Source: Jannaschia sp. CCS1 (lineage in GTDB: Bacteria; Pseudomonadota; Alphaproteobacteria; Rhodobacterales; Rhodobacteraceae). From it: a DNA stretch of 64,000 bases. Numbering within the stretch: the stretch's first letter is position 1; each line of letters starts with the position of its first letter. Both the position numbers and the translations under genes were made by a program. A model generated the notes under the pieces. That model was given only the letters and a program-made list of their open reading frames with translations. It searched no databases and was not told where the DNA came from. Of this stretch, positions 1-7,844 are shown piece after piece. The stretch covers positions 496,001-560,000 of the forward strand of contig NC_007802.1 of assembly GCF_000013565.1 (NCBI RefSeq). Reading direction: 5' to 3'.

Positions 1-578
1 TGGCGCTGAGTGACCGCTTCTCCACCGGATCCTCGATCATGCCGCAGAAGAAGAACCCCGATGCGGCCGAGCTGATCCGCGCCAAGATCGGGCGGATTTT
101 TGGGGCCAATGTGGCGCTGATGACGGTGATGAAGGGTCTTCCGCTGACCTATTCCAAGGACATGCAGGAAGATAAGGAACAGACGTTTGATGCCGCCGAT
201 AACCTGATGCTGGCGCTGGCCGCCATGGAAGGCATGGTGCGCGACATGCAGGCCAATGTGCCCTCGCTGGAGGCGGCAGCGTCGAGCGGGTTTTCCACTG
301 CCACGGACCTTGCCGACTGGTTGGTTCGGGAGTTGAACATGCCGTTCCGGGAGGCCCATCATGTCACGGGCAGTCTGGTAAAACTGGCGGAAGACAAGGG
401 CTGTGACCTGCCGGATCTGGCGCTGTCTGACATGCACTCCGTCCACGGCGATATCACCGACGGCGTTTTTGACGTGTTGGGCGTGCATAATTCTGTCGCG
501 TCGCGCACCTCCTATGGCGGCACATCGCCGGTGCAAGTGCGCGAGCAGGTGGCGCGGTGGCGCGACATCCTGGGATAA
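1..578 (+). CDS. argH: Argininosuccinate lyase, 3' part
   Basis: 3' portion of argininosuccinate lyase, which splits argininosuccinate into arginine and fumarate in the last step of arginine synthesis in the cytoplasm. About 191 residues are visible; the reading frame enters at base 3 and the gene runs off the left edge. The family signature loop [12 protein letters not shown], which carries the catalytic serine, lies at bases 27-62 and is followed by the C-terminal helical domain. The family is usually about 460 residues long, so roughly the first 270 are outside the window. A small lipoprotein gene follows 82 bases downstream in the same direction, a common neighbour of argH in this bacterial family. 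The assignment is firm. Confidence 0.97.
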   Translation, partial: ALSDRFSTGSSIMPQKKNPDAAELIRAKIGRIFGANVALMTVMKGLPLTYSKDMQEDKEQTFDAADNLMLALAAMEGMVRDMQANVPSLEAAASSGFSTATDLADWLVRELNMPFREAHHVTGSLVKLAEDKGCDLPDLALSDMHSVHGDITDGVFDVLGVHNSVASRTSYGGTSPVQVREQVARWRDILG

Positions 579-660
579 GCGCCTGCACGCCGATGTGCCG
601 GTTGTTGCTGGACAGCGGGCGCTGCCCGACCGACACTGCGCTGGATGAAGGAGTTTCCCG

Positions 661-804
661 ATGCGTTATCTTGTTGTCCTGTCCATCCTTGCGCTGACCG
701 CCTGTGGCGTCGACGGCGCACCCGAACGGCCTGAACGCGCCGCCACGACGCCCGGTCTGTCGATTTCCGGCACGGCTGAAATCGGCATCTCCGGCGCGCT
801 CTAG
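661..804 (+). CDS. Small lipoprotein downstream of argH
   Basis: A 47-residue predicted lipoprotein. A signal peptide of about 14 residues ends in the lipobox LTAC, with the lipidated cysteine at residue 15; the remaining 32 residues contain a Pro/Glu/Arg stretch and a short ISGTAEIGISG tail. A good ribosome site (AAGGAG, bases 648-653) precedes the ATG. Small lipoproteins of this kind usually sit between argH and lysA in related bacteria, and some resemble LptM/YifL, which helps assemble the outer-membrane LPS translocon; the similarity here is by size, lipobox and position only. lysA itself is not present downstream, where greA follows instead. Function is inferred and uncertain; existence as a gene is likely. 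Confidence 0.75.
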   Translation: MRYLVVLSILALTACGVDGAPERPERAATTPGLSISGTAEIGISGAL

Positions 805-873
805 GCGCCGCCCCAAACACCGGCCCGCAATCCCAGTTGATCCGGCGCGCGTTCGCGCCTAACCTCAAACGGT

Positions 874-904
874 CCCGGCATCGCACAGGCGTTAGCCGGG
901 TTTT
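874..904 (+). terminator. Putative terminator before greA
   Basis: Inverted repeat CCCGGC (874-879) and GCCGGG (895-900) with a 15-base loop, followed directly by TTTT. It would end the argH-lipoprotein transcript 33 bases before greA. The stem is short and the T-run is weak, so this is a moderate call. Confidence 0.45.
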
Positions 905-936
905 CATTTGCTCCTGTTCTTTAAAGGCACCGACCG

Positions 937-1407
937 ATGGAAAAGATCCCCATGACACCGAAAGGCCTGGAGGCCATGAACGGTGAACTCAAGCAGCTCA
1001 AGAGCGTTGAACGTCCCGCGATCATCAAGGCGATTGCCGAGGCGCGAGAGCATGGGGACCTGTCGGAGAACGCTGAGTATCACTCCGCCAAGGAAAAACA
1101 GTCCTTCATAGAGGGCCGGATCAAGGAGCTTGAGGGCTCTATTTCGCTGGCCCAGGTGATTGATCCCGCGACGCTGTCTGGCGCGATCAAGTTCGGCGCC
1201 ACCGTTGATCTTGTCGACGAAGAGACCGAAGAAGAAAAGACCTACATGATTGTTGGTGAGGCCGAGGCCGATATCGAAAAGGGTCTGCTCAACATCAAAT
1301 CCCCCCTCGCGCGCGCCTTGATCGGCAAGGAGGAGGGCGATAGCGTTGAGGTTCGCACGCCCGGCGGCGCCAAAGGTTTTGAGATCGTCAAGATTTCTTA
1401 TGTCTGA
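937..1407 (+). CDS. greA: Transcription elongation factor GreA
   Basis: GreA, 156 residues, the normal family length. It enters the secondary channel of RNA polymerase and stimulates cleavage of backtracked transcripts. The N-terminal coiled coil (about residues 1-75) shows the typical [17 protein letters not shown] block with the acidic tip residues D41 and E44, and the C-terminal FKBP-like domain (about 80-156) ends in [10 protein letters not shown]. The start ATG at 937 gives the usual [10 protein letters not shown] opening. The gene stands alone on the plus strand after a likely terminator; the next gene begins 43 bases downstream. A firm assignment. Confidence 0.97.
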   Translation: MEKIPMTPKGLEAMNGELKQLKSVERPAIIKAIAEAREHGDLSENAEYHSAKEKQSFIEGRIKELEGSISLAQVIDPATLSGAIKFGATVDLVDEETEEEKTYMIVGEAEADIEKGLLNIKSPLARALIGKEEGDSVEVRTPGGAKGFEIVKISYV

Positions 1408-1450
1408 GGCCTACGCCACGACCCTCTGTAACCTGGGGTGACACCAGACG

Positions 1451-2503
1451 ATGACGTCCTCCTCTGAGCCCACATCATCTGCCCCGGCGGCCCCCAAGGC
1501 CGCTCCGACCGCGCTGGACCTTGGCCTTTACGCGCGCTCGGAGGGTGGGCCGCGGATCACGGCGGTGGAGGTGGTGGCCTTTGCCGTCTCCGCCCTCTGG
1601 ATCGTCGCGGTGATCTTTCTCGGGTTCGGATCGACGGAGGAGGGCGGGGCAACGAGCGGTCTGTCGCAGATCCTGTCGATCCTTGCCGTGATCTTGCCCC
1701 TGGCGTTGATCTGGGTCGCGGCCATGGCGGCCCGGACCGCACGCGCCCTGCGGCAGGAGGCGGCGCGCCTGCAAGCCTCCATCGACGCGATGCGCGCGGC
1801 CTATGTGGAACAACAGCAGCGTCACTCGATGGAGATGAAGCCTGAGCTGGCGCAAAAGCTGGACGATCTGGTCGCCGCGCAGCAGGCCGCCGACACCAAA
1901 CTTGCGACATTCACGTCGCTGCGGGTGATGGACCCGGCGGAGTTGCGCGCCGCCGTACCGCCCACCCTGGCGGCGGTTGACATGTCGCAGCCGCAACCGG
2001 CGCTGGGTCTTGTGCAAGAGGTTGAAGCGGAGCCGATTTCCGTCGCCGACTTTATCCGCGCGCTGAATTTCCCCGAGAACGAGCATGACAAGGAAGGGTT
2101 TCGCACCCTGCGCCGTGCTTTGGAAGACCGTGCCACCGAACGCCTGATCCGCGCCAGTCAGGACGTGCTGACGCTGCTGTCCCAGGATGGCATCTACATG
2201 GATGATTTGCGGCCCGACCGGTCAAAATCCGAGGTGTGGCGGCGGTTTGCCAAGGGGGAGCGGGGCCGGGCGATTGCATCGCTGGGGGGCATACATGATC
2301 GGTCCTCCCTCGTGCTGGCGGCGGGGCGGATGCGCAAGGACCCGGTGTTCCGCGACGCGGTTCATCATTTCCTGCGCCATTTTGACTGGACGTTCATGGA
2401 GTTCGAAAAGAACGCCAGCGACGAAGAAATCGCGCACTTGGCCGATACCCGCACCGCGCGGGCCTTCATGCTTTTGGGCAGAGTCACGGGGACGTTTGAC
2501 TGA
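1451..2503 (+). CDS. Hypothetical membrane protein with coiled coil
   Basis: A 350-residue protein of unknown function. Visible features in order: a Pro/Ala/Ser-rich N-terminus (1-20), two hydrophobic segments likely to span the membrane (about 39-59 and 72-93), an alanine-rich, charged stretch likely to form a coiled coil (about 95-165), and a soluble, mostly helical C-terminal domain (about 195-345) rich in charged residues. There is no signal peptide. No catalytic motif is evident. It follows greA by 43 bases but has its own spacing, and it is convergent with the TRIC-like gene, the two stops lying 6 bases apart. I do not recognise a named family; it looks like a lineage-restricted inner-membrane protein. 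Confidence 0.8.
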   Translation: MTSSSEPTSSAPAAPKAAPTALDLGLYARSEGGPRITAVEVVAFAVSALWIVAVIFLGFGSTEEGGATSGLSQILSILAVILPLALIWVAAMAARTARALRQEAARLQASIDAMRAAYVEQQQRHSMEMKPELAQKLDDLVAAQQAADTKLATFTSLRVMDPAELRAAVPPTLAAVDMSQPQPALGLVQEVEAEPISVADFIRALNFPENEHDKEGFRTLRRALEDRATERLIRASQDVLTLLSQDGIYMDDLRPDRSKSEVWRRFAKGERGRAIASLGGIHDRSSLVLAAGRMRKDPVFRDAVHHFLRHFDWTFMEFEKNASDEEIAHLADTRTARAFMLLGRVTGTFD

Positions 2504-2509
2504 GGCCTG

Positions 2510-3136
2510 TCACGCCCGGGGTGGGCGAGCCTTGTAGACCGGCAAGCTCCAGCCAAATAGCAATGATCCGGCGCGCAGACCGAAAGTGACCGCCACGCAA
2601 AGGACGGTGGGCCAGATCGTGTCCTCAGGCAGAAAATGCGCGCCGATCAGCGCAGCGCTCGCACCCGCGACGGCCGCGGTGACGTACAGCTCCCCCTGCT
2701 TCAGAACGAGCGGCACTTCATTGGCCACGACATCGCGCATCAAGCCGCCAAACGTGCCCGTGGCCACGCCCATCACCAGAGCCACGCCGATGCTGGCCTC
2801 CATCTGCGTGGCAACGGCAACGCCCGCCGCAACCGCAATGGCCAACGCGGCGGCATCCAGCCAGATCAGCCATTTCAACCGCGATTCCACCAGATGCGCC
2901 GAGAAAAACACCACGATGGCCGCGACCATGGCGATGGCGATGGGCGTCGTATTGGCGATCCAGAAAACGGTGTCACGCCCCAGCAGCAGGTCCCGAATAG
3001 TACCACCACCAACGGCGGTGAGAGCGGCGAAAAAGATGAAACCCACGATATCGAGCTGCGCGCGGGAGGCCGCGAGCGCCCCGGTCAGAGCGAAGATCAG
3101 GACCGCGGCATAGTCGAGCGAGAGGGCAACGGTCAT
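2510..3136 (-). CDS. TRIC-type cation channel family membrane protein
   Basis: A 208-residue integral membrane protein of the trimeric intracellular cation channel (YadS/UPF0126) family. It contains about seven hydrophobic helices arranged as two internal repeats; each repeat carries the glycine-rich helix break typical of the family (AVGGGTIRDLLLG near residue 42 and GTFGGLMRDVVANE near residue 127). Members conduct monovalent cations when purified, but the bacterial role is unclear. It is the last gene of a five-gene minus-strand operon; its ATG overlaps the Nudix stop by 4 bases (ATGA at 3133-3136), implying coupled translation. The family assignment is strong, the physiological role unknown. 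Confidence 0.9.
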   Translation of the reverse strand: MTVALSLDYAAVLIFALTGALAASRAQLDIVGFIFFAALTAVGGGTIRDLLLGRDTVFWIANTTPIAIAMVAAIVVFFSAHLVESRLKWLIWLDAAALAIAVAAGVAVATQMEASIGVALVMGVATGTFGGLMRDVVANEVPLVLKQGELYVTAAVAGASAALIGAHFLPEDTIWPTVLCVAVTFGLRAGSLLFGWSLPVYKARPPRA

Positions 3137-3522
3137 GGGATGGTTGCGGCAATGTGATCAAGCGCACGGACAAAGGGCGGCGCGAAATCCGGGGGAGGAG
3201 GCTCACCGATAGGGTGCCAGAAGAAGGCAAAGCGATGCCCGCCATCGTCGTCTGTGTGATGGTCCCAGGCCTCGGGCAGGATGCTGTGAGCCATGAGCCA
3301 GAAATGCCAGGTGTCGCCACGCGCGATACGGGTGCTGTGGCCCAGGTCGCGCACCGGCCACAGGGACAGGCCAGCCTCTTCATACAGTTCCCGCGCAGCC
3401 GCTGCGGCGGGCGCTTCATTGGACTCGATGCCGCCCTTCACCAGTTGAAGTCCTGCCTGGGGATGCCTGAACGCCAGAACTCTCCGCCCCGGGCGCAGGA
3501 CCACCGGACAGACCTTATCCAT
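3133..3522 (-). CDS. NUDIX hydrolase
   Basis: A 129-residue Nudix hydrolase that would cleave a nucleoside diphosphate linked to another moiety, using Mg2+. The Nudix box runs from residue 30 to 52 and contains the expected GG...E, RE, EE and GL pattern (RELYEEAGL). The ATG at 3522 is chosen because it gives the compact domain opening [10 protein letters not shown] and overlaps the rnhA stop by 8 bases; an in-frame ATG further upstream would add 25 residues lying within rnhA. The substrate cannot be told from the sequence. It sits between rnhA and the TRIC-like gene in the same operon, suggesting housekeeping or nucleotide sanitising work. Confidence 0.9.
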   Translation of the reverse strand: MDKVCPVVLRPGRRVLAFRHPQAGLQLVKGGIESNEAPAAAAARELYEEAGLSLWPVRDLGHSTRIARGDTWHFWLMAHSILPEAWDHHTDDDGGHRFAFFWHPIGEPPPPDFAPPFVRALDHIAATIP

Positions 3523-3988
3523 CTTTGCCCCGCTTGCCCGTCTTGAAGGGCGCCATGCCTGCGCGGGCAAGTTCATCTGCCTTCTCATTGCCCTCATGGC
3601 CCGCGTGACCCTTGATCCATTCCCATGTCACAGTGTGACGGGACTGCGCCTCATCCAGCCGTTGCCACAGATCCACGTTCTTGACGGGCTTCCTGGTGGA
3701 GGTCTTCCAGCCGTTGCGCTTCCAGCCGTGCATCCAGCCGGTGATCCCGTTTTTGACATAGGCGCTGTCGGTAATGATCGTGAGCGTGGAGGGGCGATCG
3801 AGAGCTTCCAGCGCCGAGATCGCGGCCAGAAGCTCCATCCGGTTGTTGGTGGTGTCGGCCTCACCGCCCTTCAGCTCCCGCTCCTTCAGGATCGTATCGC
3901 CGTCCTTGGCGCGCATCAGCGCCCCCCAGCCACCGGGACCTGGATTGCCGGAACAGGCACCATCGGTATAGGCAACGAGATCAGGCAT
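3515..3988 (-). CDS. rnhA: Ribonuclease HI
   Basis: RNase HI, 157 residues, which degrades the RNA strand of RNA-DNA hybrids during replication and R-loop removal. The four metal-binding acidic residues are in place: D9 ([16 protein letters not shown]), E52 (NNRMELLAA), D74 (ITDSAYV) and D138 (NEKADELA). The start at 3988 gives the usual [10 protein letters not shown] opening; an upstream in-frame ATG would only add residues inside the methyltransferase gene. It overlaps the upstream methyltransferase stop by 8 bases and the downstream Nudix start by 8 bases. Firm assignment. Confidence 0.97.
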   Translation of the reverse strand: MPDLVAYTDGACSGNPGPGGWGALMRAKDGDTILKERELKGGEADTTNNRMELLAAISALEALDRPSTLTIITDSAYVKNGITGWMHGWKRNGWKTSTRKPVKNVDLWQRLDEAQSRHTVTWEWIKGHAGHEGNEKADELARAGMAPFKTGKRGKDG

Positions 3989-4574
3989 CGCGGACCGCGT
4001 GCACAAGGGCATAGGTATCGTCTGAGCCGGACAGGCCTTTGCCACGGCCGGTGACGGTTTGGGTCACACGCAGGCCCGCGTCTTCCAGCATCTGATGCAG
4101 TTCTTCGACGCTGAAATAGCTATAAAATCGGCCCAAACCGTCGCGCGCCTCCCCCGTGCCGGTTTTCATGCCAAGAAAGAATATGCCACCCGGGCTCAAA
4201 GCGCCGGCCAGCCGCGCCACATGGCCCGAGACCGTGTCGCGTCGTGCATGGAGCAGACTGAAACTGGCCCAGATGCCGTAATAGATTTCTGCGCCTGGCA
4301 GGTCCTCAAAGACGGCAATCCGCGCGTTGAGCCCGCGAGACTGGGCGGCCTCAACAAAGGCTGGGGTGGCGTCCACGGCATCGACGTCAAGCCCCGCGGC
4401 GACCAGTGTTTCAGCCTGGAGGCCAGGACCGCAGCCGAGATCCAGCACACGGCCGCCTGGGCGGACGCTGGCGGCGAAATGGTCCAGCGCGGCGATATGC
4501 TCGGGTTCCATCGGGGTCGCCGTGTAGCGGTCCACGGCATCGCCATAGACGGAGAGGGTCTGATCATCACTCAT
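3981..4574 (-). CDS. SAM-dependent class I methyltransferase
   Basis: A 197-residue class I methyltransferase. Motif [10 protein letters not shown], which binds S-adenosylmethionine, lies near residue 42, followed by an acidic motif (VDAVDATP) and an FSLLHARRD segment in place of motif IV. The Rossmann-like order fits methylases that act on small molecules, but the substrate is not evident. The start at 4574 ([11 protein letters not shown]) is favoured because it makes a 4-base ATGA overlap with the upstream DUF3429 gene. It is translationally linked to rnhA downstream. Class is firm, specific function unknown. Confidence 0.9.
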   Translation of the reverse strand: MSDDQTLSVYGDAVDRYTATPMEPEHIAALDHFAASVRPGGRVLDLGCGPGLQAETLVAAGLDVDAVDATPAFVEAAQSRGLNARIAVFEDLPGAEIYYGIWASFSLLHARRDTVSGHVARLAGALSPGGIFFLGMKTGTGEARDGLGRFYSYFSVEELHQMLEDAGLRVTQTVTGRGKGLSGSDDTYALVHAVRDA

Positions 4575-5026
4575 GGGATCAGTAGGAACCCGATGAGGAG
4601 GCAAAAGACAACCACTCCGGTCAGCAAAAGGCGCAGCGCCAACCACCAGCCGGGCGCGAGGCCCTTGCGAACACAGGCGACATCAAGGGCAAGAAGGCCG
4701 ATGAAACCAGCACCCAAGACGACGAGTTGCGTGCTATGTGGCTGACCAGTGAAGAAGAAGATCCAGAGCGCGGGGACGGTGGAGAGGGCAAGACCCAAGG
4801 GCATCCACGGTCCTCCGGCCTTGGCCGCGAACCCCCAGATGACGCCCGCCATGAAGCTGAGGATGATCGTGCCATAGGCGGTCAGGATCGACGCACCCGT
4901 AAAAGCGGCGGGGAGGGAGACGGGCATGTAATCCAACAGGAGGCTGGCCGACGACGAGGCGCCCCATAGGAACGGGATCAGGCCTGCAAGACCGAGGAGA
5001 AGAGCGGACGAGGGGATGCGGATCAT
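4571..5026 (-). CDS. DUF3429 family membrane protein
   Basis: A 151-residue inner-membrane protein with about five hydrophobic helices. The pattern, with a short N-terminal helix (LLLGLAGLIPFLWG), a central YGTIILSFMAGVIWG segment and a C-terminal LLTGVVVFCLL helix, matches the DUF3429 family. Function is unknown. It is the first gene of the five-gene minus-strand operon that continues through the methyltransferase, rnhA, Nudix and TRIC-like genes; its stop overlaps the methyltransferase start (ATGA). Its own promoter must lie in the 131 bases towards the LysE gene, a stretch that also holds a GC-rich palindrome. Confidence 0.85.
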   Translation of the reverse strand: MIRIPSSALLLGLAGLIPFLWGASSSASLLLDYMPVSLPAAFTGASILTAYGTIILSFMAGVIWGFAAKAGGPWMPLGLALSTVPALWIFFFTGQPHSTQLVVLGAGFIGLLALDVACVRKGLAPGWWLALRLLLTGVVVFCLLIGFLLIP

Positions 5027-5076
5027 GGGGGGCTATGTGGCGCGGTCAGATGTACTGGCAAGGGGGGTTTTTTTGG

Positions 5077-5104
5077 GGGGTGGGAGGGCCCGCCCTCCCA
5101 CCCC
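5077..5104. repeat. GC-rich palindromic element between operons
   Basis: A perfect inverted repeat with 12-base arms (GGGGTGGGAGGG and CCCTCCCACCCC) and a 4-base loop, lying between the 3' end of the LysE gene and the 5' end of the DUF3429 operon. It is flanked by a G-run and a 7-base T-run (5068-5074) on one side and by GGGGGCGCTGCCCC on the other. The T-run is on the wrong side for a plus-strand terminator and reads as A on the minus strand. I recall similar GC-rich intergenic palindromes in related genomes, so a dispersed REP-like element is possible, but only one copy is seen here. Confidence 0.6.
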
Positions 5105-5157
5105 AACGGGGGCGCTGCCCCTTGCCCCCCCGGAGGTGTTCTACCAAGGTGAAAGAG

Positions 5158-5772
5158 CTAGGCGCGTTCCAGGGCGAGGCGTCCGGCAAGGAGCGCGAAG
5201 ATGGCCGCGAAGGAGCGGTTCATCCACGCCATGATACGTGTGGAGCCAAGGATATAGGTGCGCGCGGTTGCTGCGAAGAGGCCGTAGAGGACAAAGACCG
5301 CGAACGTCATGGCCATGAAGATGCCGCCGAGCACGACGATTTCCTGGGTCACCGTTGCCGGGTTTCCGGACAGGAACGGTGTGAGGAGGGACAGGAAGAA
5401 GATTGAGAGTTTTGGATTGAGGATGTTGATCAGCGCGCCGCGTTTGGCGACGGTCAGGCCGGACTCAACGGTGGTGGCAGGTTCGATGCTTAACGCTCCG
5501 CCGGACCGAAGGGCCGACACCGCGAGATAAAGCAGGTAGGCTACCCCTAAGAATTTCACAATATTGAACAAAAGCGCGGAGGCGTGGAGGACTGCAGCCA
5601 AGCCAAGGGTGGCGGCCAAAAGATGCGGGACGATGCCGAACGTGCACCCGAGCGCCGCCCAGATCGCCGCTTTGCGTCCTCGTCCCAGACCCAGTGCGAG
5701 GGTGTAGACGACGCCGGTGCCGGGCGCGATGACAACGACGAGTGCAGTAAGCAAGAACTGGGTGGTGATCAT
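5158..5772 (-). CDS. LysE/RhtB family exporter
   Basis: A 204-residue inner-membrane exporter of the LysE/RhtB superfamily, whose members export amino acids or related small molecules. The N-terminal signature VVVIAPGTGVVYTLALGLGRG and the mid-protein NILNPKLSIFFLSLLTPF are typical; about six hydrophobic helices are seen. The start at 5772 (MITTQFLLTAL) fits the family; an in-frame ATG at 5790 would add six residues, and neither has a strong ribosome site. An 18-base palindrome at 5797-5814 just upstream closely matches the two sites at the TetR/DUF1772 promoter, so this gene is probably repressed by that TetR. Substrate unknown. Confidence 0.9.
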   Translation of the reverse strand: MITTQFLLTALVVVIAPGTGVVYTLALGLGRGRKAAIWAALGCTFGIVPHLLAATLGLAAVLHASALLFNIVKFLGVAYLLYLAVSALRSGGALSIEPATTVESGLTVAKRGALINILNPKLSIFFLSLLTPFLSGNPATVTQEIVVLGGIFMAMTFAVFVLYGLFAATARTYILGSTRIMAWMNRSFAAIFALLAGRLALERA

Positions 5773-5796
5773 AGCGTGCGGTCCGTTCATAGGGTG

Positions 5797-5814
5797 CCGT
5801 AATTTAGGTTACGG
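5797..5814. promoter_or_regulatory. Putative TetR operator upstream of LysE gene
   Basis: Palindrome CCGTAATTTAGGTTACGG with 6-base arms CCGTAA/TTACGG, 25 bases upstream of the chosen LysE start. It is the same length as, and nearly the same sequence as, the two palindromes at 9118-9135 and 9148-9165 in the TetR/DUF1772 intergenic region. The shared form is CCGTAA-N6-TTACGG. Regulation in trans by that TetR is an inference from this match. Confidence 0.7.
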
Positions 5815-5841
5815 ATAGCGTGCGCCTCGACGTTGCCCAAG

Positions 5842-6318
5842 TCAAGTGGATTGGCGCGCCGTCGCTGTCGCCAAGGCCGGGCCGGTTCGGAAGAAGCTGA
5901 CGTCGTTGGTGAATATGGAGGTCGGCTCCAGCCGAATGAGGCGGCCATTAGGGTCGTCGATGCGGGCGATATTCTCGATAAACCATTGATTTTGCGTATC
6001 CTCCGGCCCCAGATAGCGACGCAGCAGACGGCGGAAGAGGTCAGGGTTCATCGGCTCGACCGTGGCGTCCCCGCGCAGACCGAGGTGGCGCAGAATGCCT
6101 TCGGTATTGTCATAATCGACGATCTCAACGGCGACCTTGGGATTGCGCGCGATGCGGTGCGGGCTGCTGGAAGTCACATCGGACAACATCCAGAGCGCGT
6201 CGTCTTCCCAGGCGAACCAGACCGGCGCATTGCGCGGCTCGCCGTGATGCGTGATCGTCGAGAGATTGGCCATCAGCGGCCGGGACAGGACGAGGAGCGG
6301 GTCGAAGGGTGTTGGCAT
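5842..6318 (-). CDS. Pyridoxamine 5'-phosphate oxidase-like (FMN-binding) protein
   Basis: A 158-residue protein of the pyridoxamine 5'-phosphate oxidase-like split-barrel superfamily. The N-terminal half (RPLMANLSTITHHGEPRNAPVWF, then ALWMLSD and the KVAVEIVDYDN strand) shows the usual order of strands that bind FMN or F420. It is not PdxH itself, being shorter and lacking the PdxH C-terminal signature. Members often reduce or oxidise small molecules or merely bind flavin, so the reaction is unknown. The gene is transcribed away from a region with an 11-base tandem repeat (6335-6356), which may be its control site. It lies 28 bases upstream of the LysE operator but seems a separate unit. Confidence 0.85.
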   Translation of the reverse strand: MPTPFDPLLVLSRPLMANLSTITHHGEPRNAPVWFAWEDDALWMLSDVTSSSPHRIARNPKVAVEIVDYDNTEGILRHLGLRGDATVEPMNPDLFRRLLRRYLGPEDTQNQWFIENIARIDDPNGRLIRLEPTSIFTNDVSFFRTGPALATATARQST

Positions 6319-6334
6319 GATTTTGCTCCACTAG

Positions 6335-6356
6335 GGTATATCAATGGTATATCAAT
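6335..6356. repeat. Tandem 11-base repeat at a promoter
   Basis: Two exact head-to-tail copies of GGTATATCAAT (6335-6345 and 6346-6356), starting 17 bases upstream of the PNPOx-like start codon. At 11 bases per copy the repeats face the same side of the helix, as expected for a regulator that binds direct repeats. An AT-rich promoter element is the other possibility. Confidence 0.55.
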
Positions 6357-6571
6357 TTGTGGGCACCGACGAGGCGCATGCGTCAATGACGCGGTGCAAT
6401 CCGACGGTCTCGATGCGAGATGAGATCCCGTGCGCGAACATTTGTTTGTGAGAACTGCCGGGGATTTGCGTCTACACCAAGATCCTCAGCCATCCGCACG
6501 ACGAGCCTCAATCCATTACGTCATAGTTGTGCACACGTGTTCTTCCGGACGGCCCCTTGTCTTTGCCAAAA

Positions 6572-6586
6572 TTAACCGTTTGTTAA
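6572..6586. promoter_or_regulatory. CtrA-type box
   Basis: TTAACCGTTTGTTAA fits the alphaproteobacterial CtrA consensus TTAA-N7-TTAA, including the CC that commonly follows the first half. A further TTAA (6593-6596) follows after 6 bases. It lies 24 bases upstream of the proposed TTG start of the Excalibur-domain gene, in an AT-rich patch of an otherwise GC-rich region. CtrA control is an inference. Confidence 0.5.
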
Positions 6587-6609
6587 GGAATATTAACGGG
6601 AGAACGCAG

Positions 6610-6882
6610 TTGCGACGGATCATATTTGGTTTTGGAATTTTAGGTCTCGGGGCGCTGGGCCTTGGCGCTGGAGACCTGGGATTTGACATGGTTCGTCCTG
6701 CGAACGGGCAGGCCTGCCACAGCTCTTACGTGAACGTGTGCATCTCACCCACTGGCGGAGATGTGGATTGTGCCGGCGGGAACGGGAATGGACCGAGGTA
6801 TGTTCGTGGCCCGGTCCGCGTCGTTGGACCCGATACTTATCGTCTCGATCGCGACGGCGATGGGATCGCCTGCGAGAGATAG
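6610..6882 (+). CDS. Secreted Excalibur calcium-binding domain protein
   Basis: A 90-residue predicted exported protein with a C-terminal Excalibur domain. The hallmark DVDC...DRDGDGIACE, with paired cysteines and a DxDxDGxxCE calcium-binding loop, occupies about residues 52-89. The preceding stretch (RRIIFGFGILGLGALGLGAG) is a hydrophobic signal or anchor segment. I place the start at a TTG (6610) because a GGGAG ribosome site (6598-6602) stands 7 bases before it and the reading gives a clean signal peptide; an ATG at 6430 is in frame but would add 60 residues with no family resemblance and would read through the CtrA-like box. Convergent with ispH, whose stop is 2 bases away. Its role is unknown; Excalibur domains are often found in cell-surface proteins and nucleases. 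Confidence 0.75.
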   Translation: MRRIIFGFGILGLGALGLGAGDLGFDMVRPANGQACHSSYVNVCISPTGGDVDCAGGNGNGPRYVRGPVRVVGPDTYRLDRDGDGIACER

Positions 6883-6884
6883 AC

Positions 6885-7844
6885 CTAGGCCGTCTCGCGC
6901 AGGACGCGGGGCACCTTGAATTCGACGTTCTCCACGGCGGTTTCCACCAACTCGCGGGTGACGTCGAACCGATCTTCAAAGGCCTGGATCACCTCTTCGA
7001 TCAGAACCTCGGGGGCCGATGCGCCCGCGGTTATGCCGAGCGTTTTGATGTCACCTAACGCGCGCCAGTCGATGTCGGCGGCACGTTGGACCAGTTGCGA
7101 ATAGGCGCAGCCCGCGCGAGATCCGACCTCGACCAGACGTTTGGAATTGGAGGAATTGGGCGCGCCCACGACCAGCATCGCCTCAGCCTTGGGGGCCATG
7201 GCTTTGACCGCCTCTTGCCGGTTGGTGGTGGCGTAGCAGATGTCTTCCTTATGGGGTCCGACGATGGCGGGGAAGCGGGTGGTGAGGGCCTCCACAATCT
7301 CAATCGTGTCATCGACGGAGAGGGTGGTTTGCGTCACAAATGCCAGCCTGGACGGGTCGCGCACCTCAACCGTCGCCACATCCTCGACCGTTTCAACCAG
7401 CAACACTTCGCCATCGGGCAACTGACCCATGGTCCCAATGGTCTCCGGGTGGCCCTTATGGCCGATCATGACCATCTGGAGGCCGTTATCGGAGTGGCGC
7501 TGCGCCTCGATATGGACCTTGGAGACCAGTGGGCAGGTGGCATCGACATAGACCATCTGACGCGCGGCGGCGGCCTGGGGCACGGATTTGGGCACACCGT
7601 GGGCGGAGAAGATCACCGGGCGGTCATCGGGGCAATCCGACAGCTCCTCTACAAACACAGCGCCTTTGGCTTTCAGGTCATCGACCACGTATTTGTTATG
7701 GACAATCTCGTGCCGCACAAAGACCGGCGCGCCCCATTTCTCCAGAGCCATCTCCACGATCTTGATGGCGCGGTCGACACCGGCGCAGAACCCGCGCGGG
7801 GCGGCGAGATAGATGGTCAGTGGGGGCTTGGGCGTTTGGGTCAT
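6885..7844 (-). CDS. ispH: 4-hydroxy-3-methylbut-2-enyl diphosphate reductase
   Basis: IspH (LytB), 319 residues, the last enzyme of the MEP isoprenoid pathway; it reduces HMBPP to IPP and DMAPP with a [4Fe-4S] cluster. The three cluster cysteines are visible at C20 ([12 protein letters not shown]), C104 ([11 protein letters not shown]) and C203 ([13 protein letters not shown]), with the conserved histidines in [10 protein letters not shown] and AHGVP. The ATG at 7844 ([18 protein letters not shown]) is used; AGGAG stands upstream of it. A TTG at 7868 is in frame but would precede that ribosome site. In related genomes ispH and rnhA are near each other; here four genes separate it from the rnhA operon. 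Confidence 0.97.
   Translation of the reverse strand: MTQTPKPPLTIYLAAPRGFCAGVDRAIKIVEMALEKWGAPVFVRHEIVHNKYVVDDLKAKGAVFVEELSDCPDDRPVIFSAHGVPKSVPQAAAARQMVYVDATCPLVSKVHIEAQRHSDNGLQMVMIGHKGHPETIGTMGQLPDGEVLLVETVEDVATVEVRDPSRLAFVTQTTLSVDDTIEIVEALTTRFPAIVGPHKEDICYATTNRQEAVKAMAPKAEAMLVVGAPNSSNSKRLVEVGSRAGCAYSQLVQRAADIDWRALGDIKTLGITAGASAPEVLIEEVIQAFEDRFDVTRELVETAVENVEFKVPRVLRETA

Noticed and set aside
6430-6609. 60-codon N-terminal extension of the Excalibur protein
   Set aside because: No ribosome site, no hydrophobic start, and it would translate through the CtrA-like box; the TTG at 6610 fits better.
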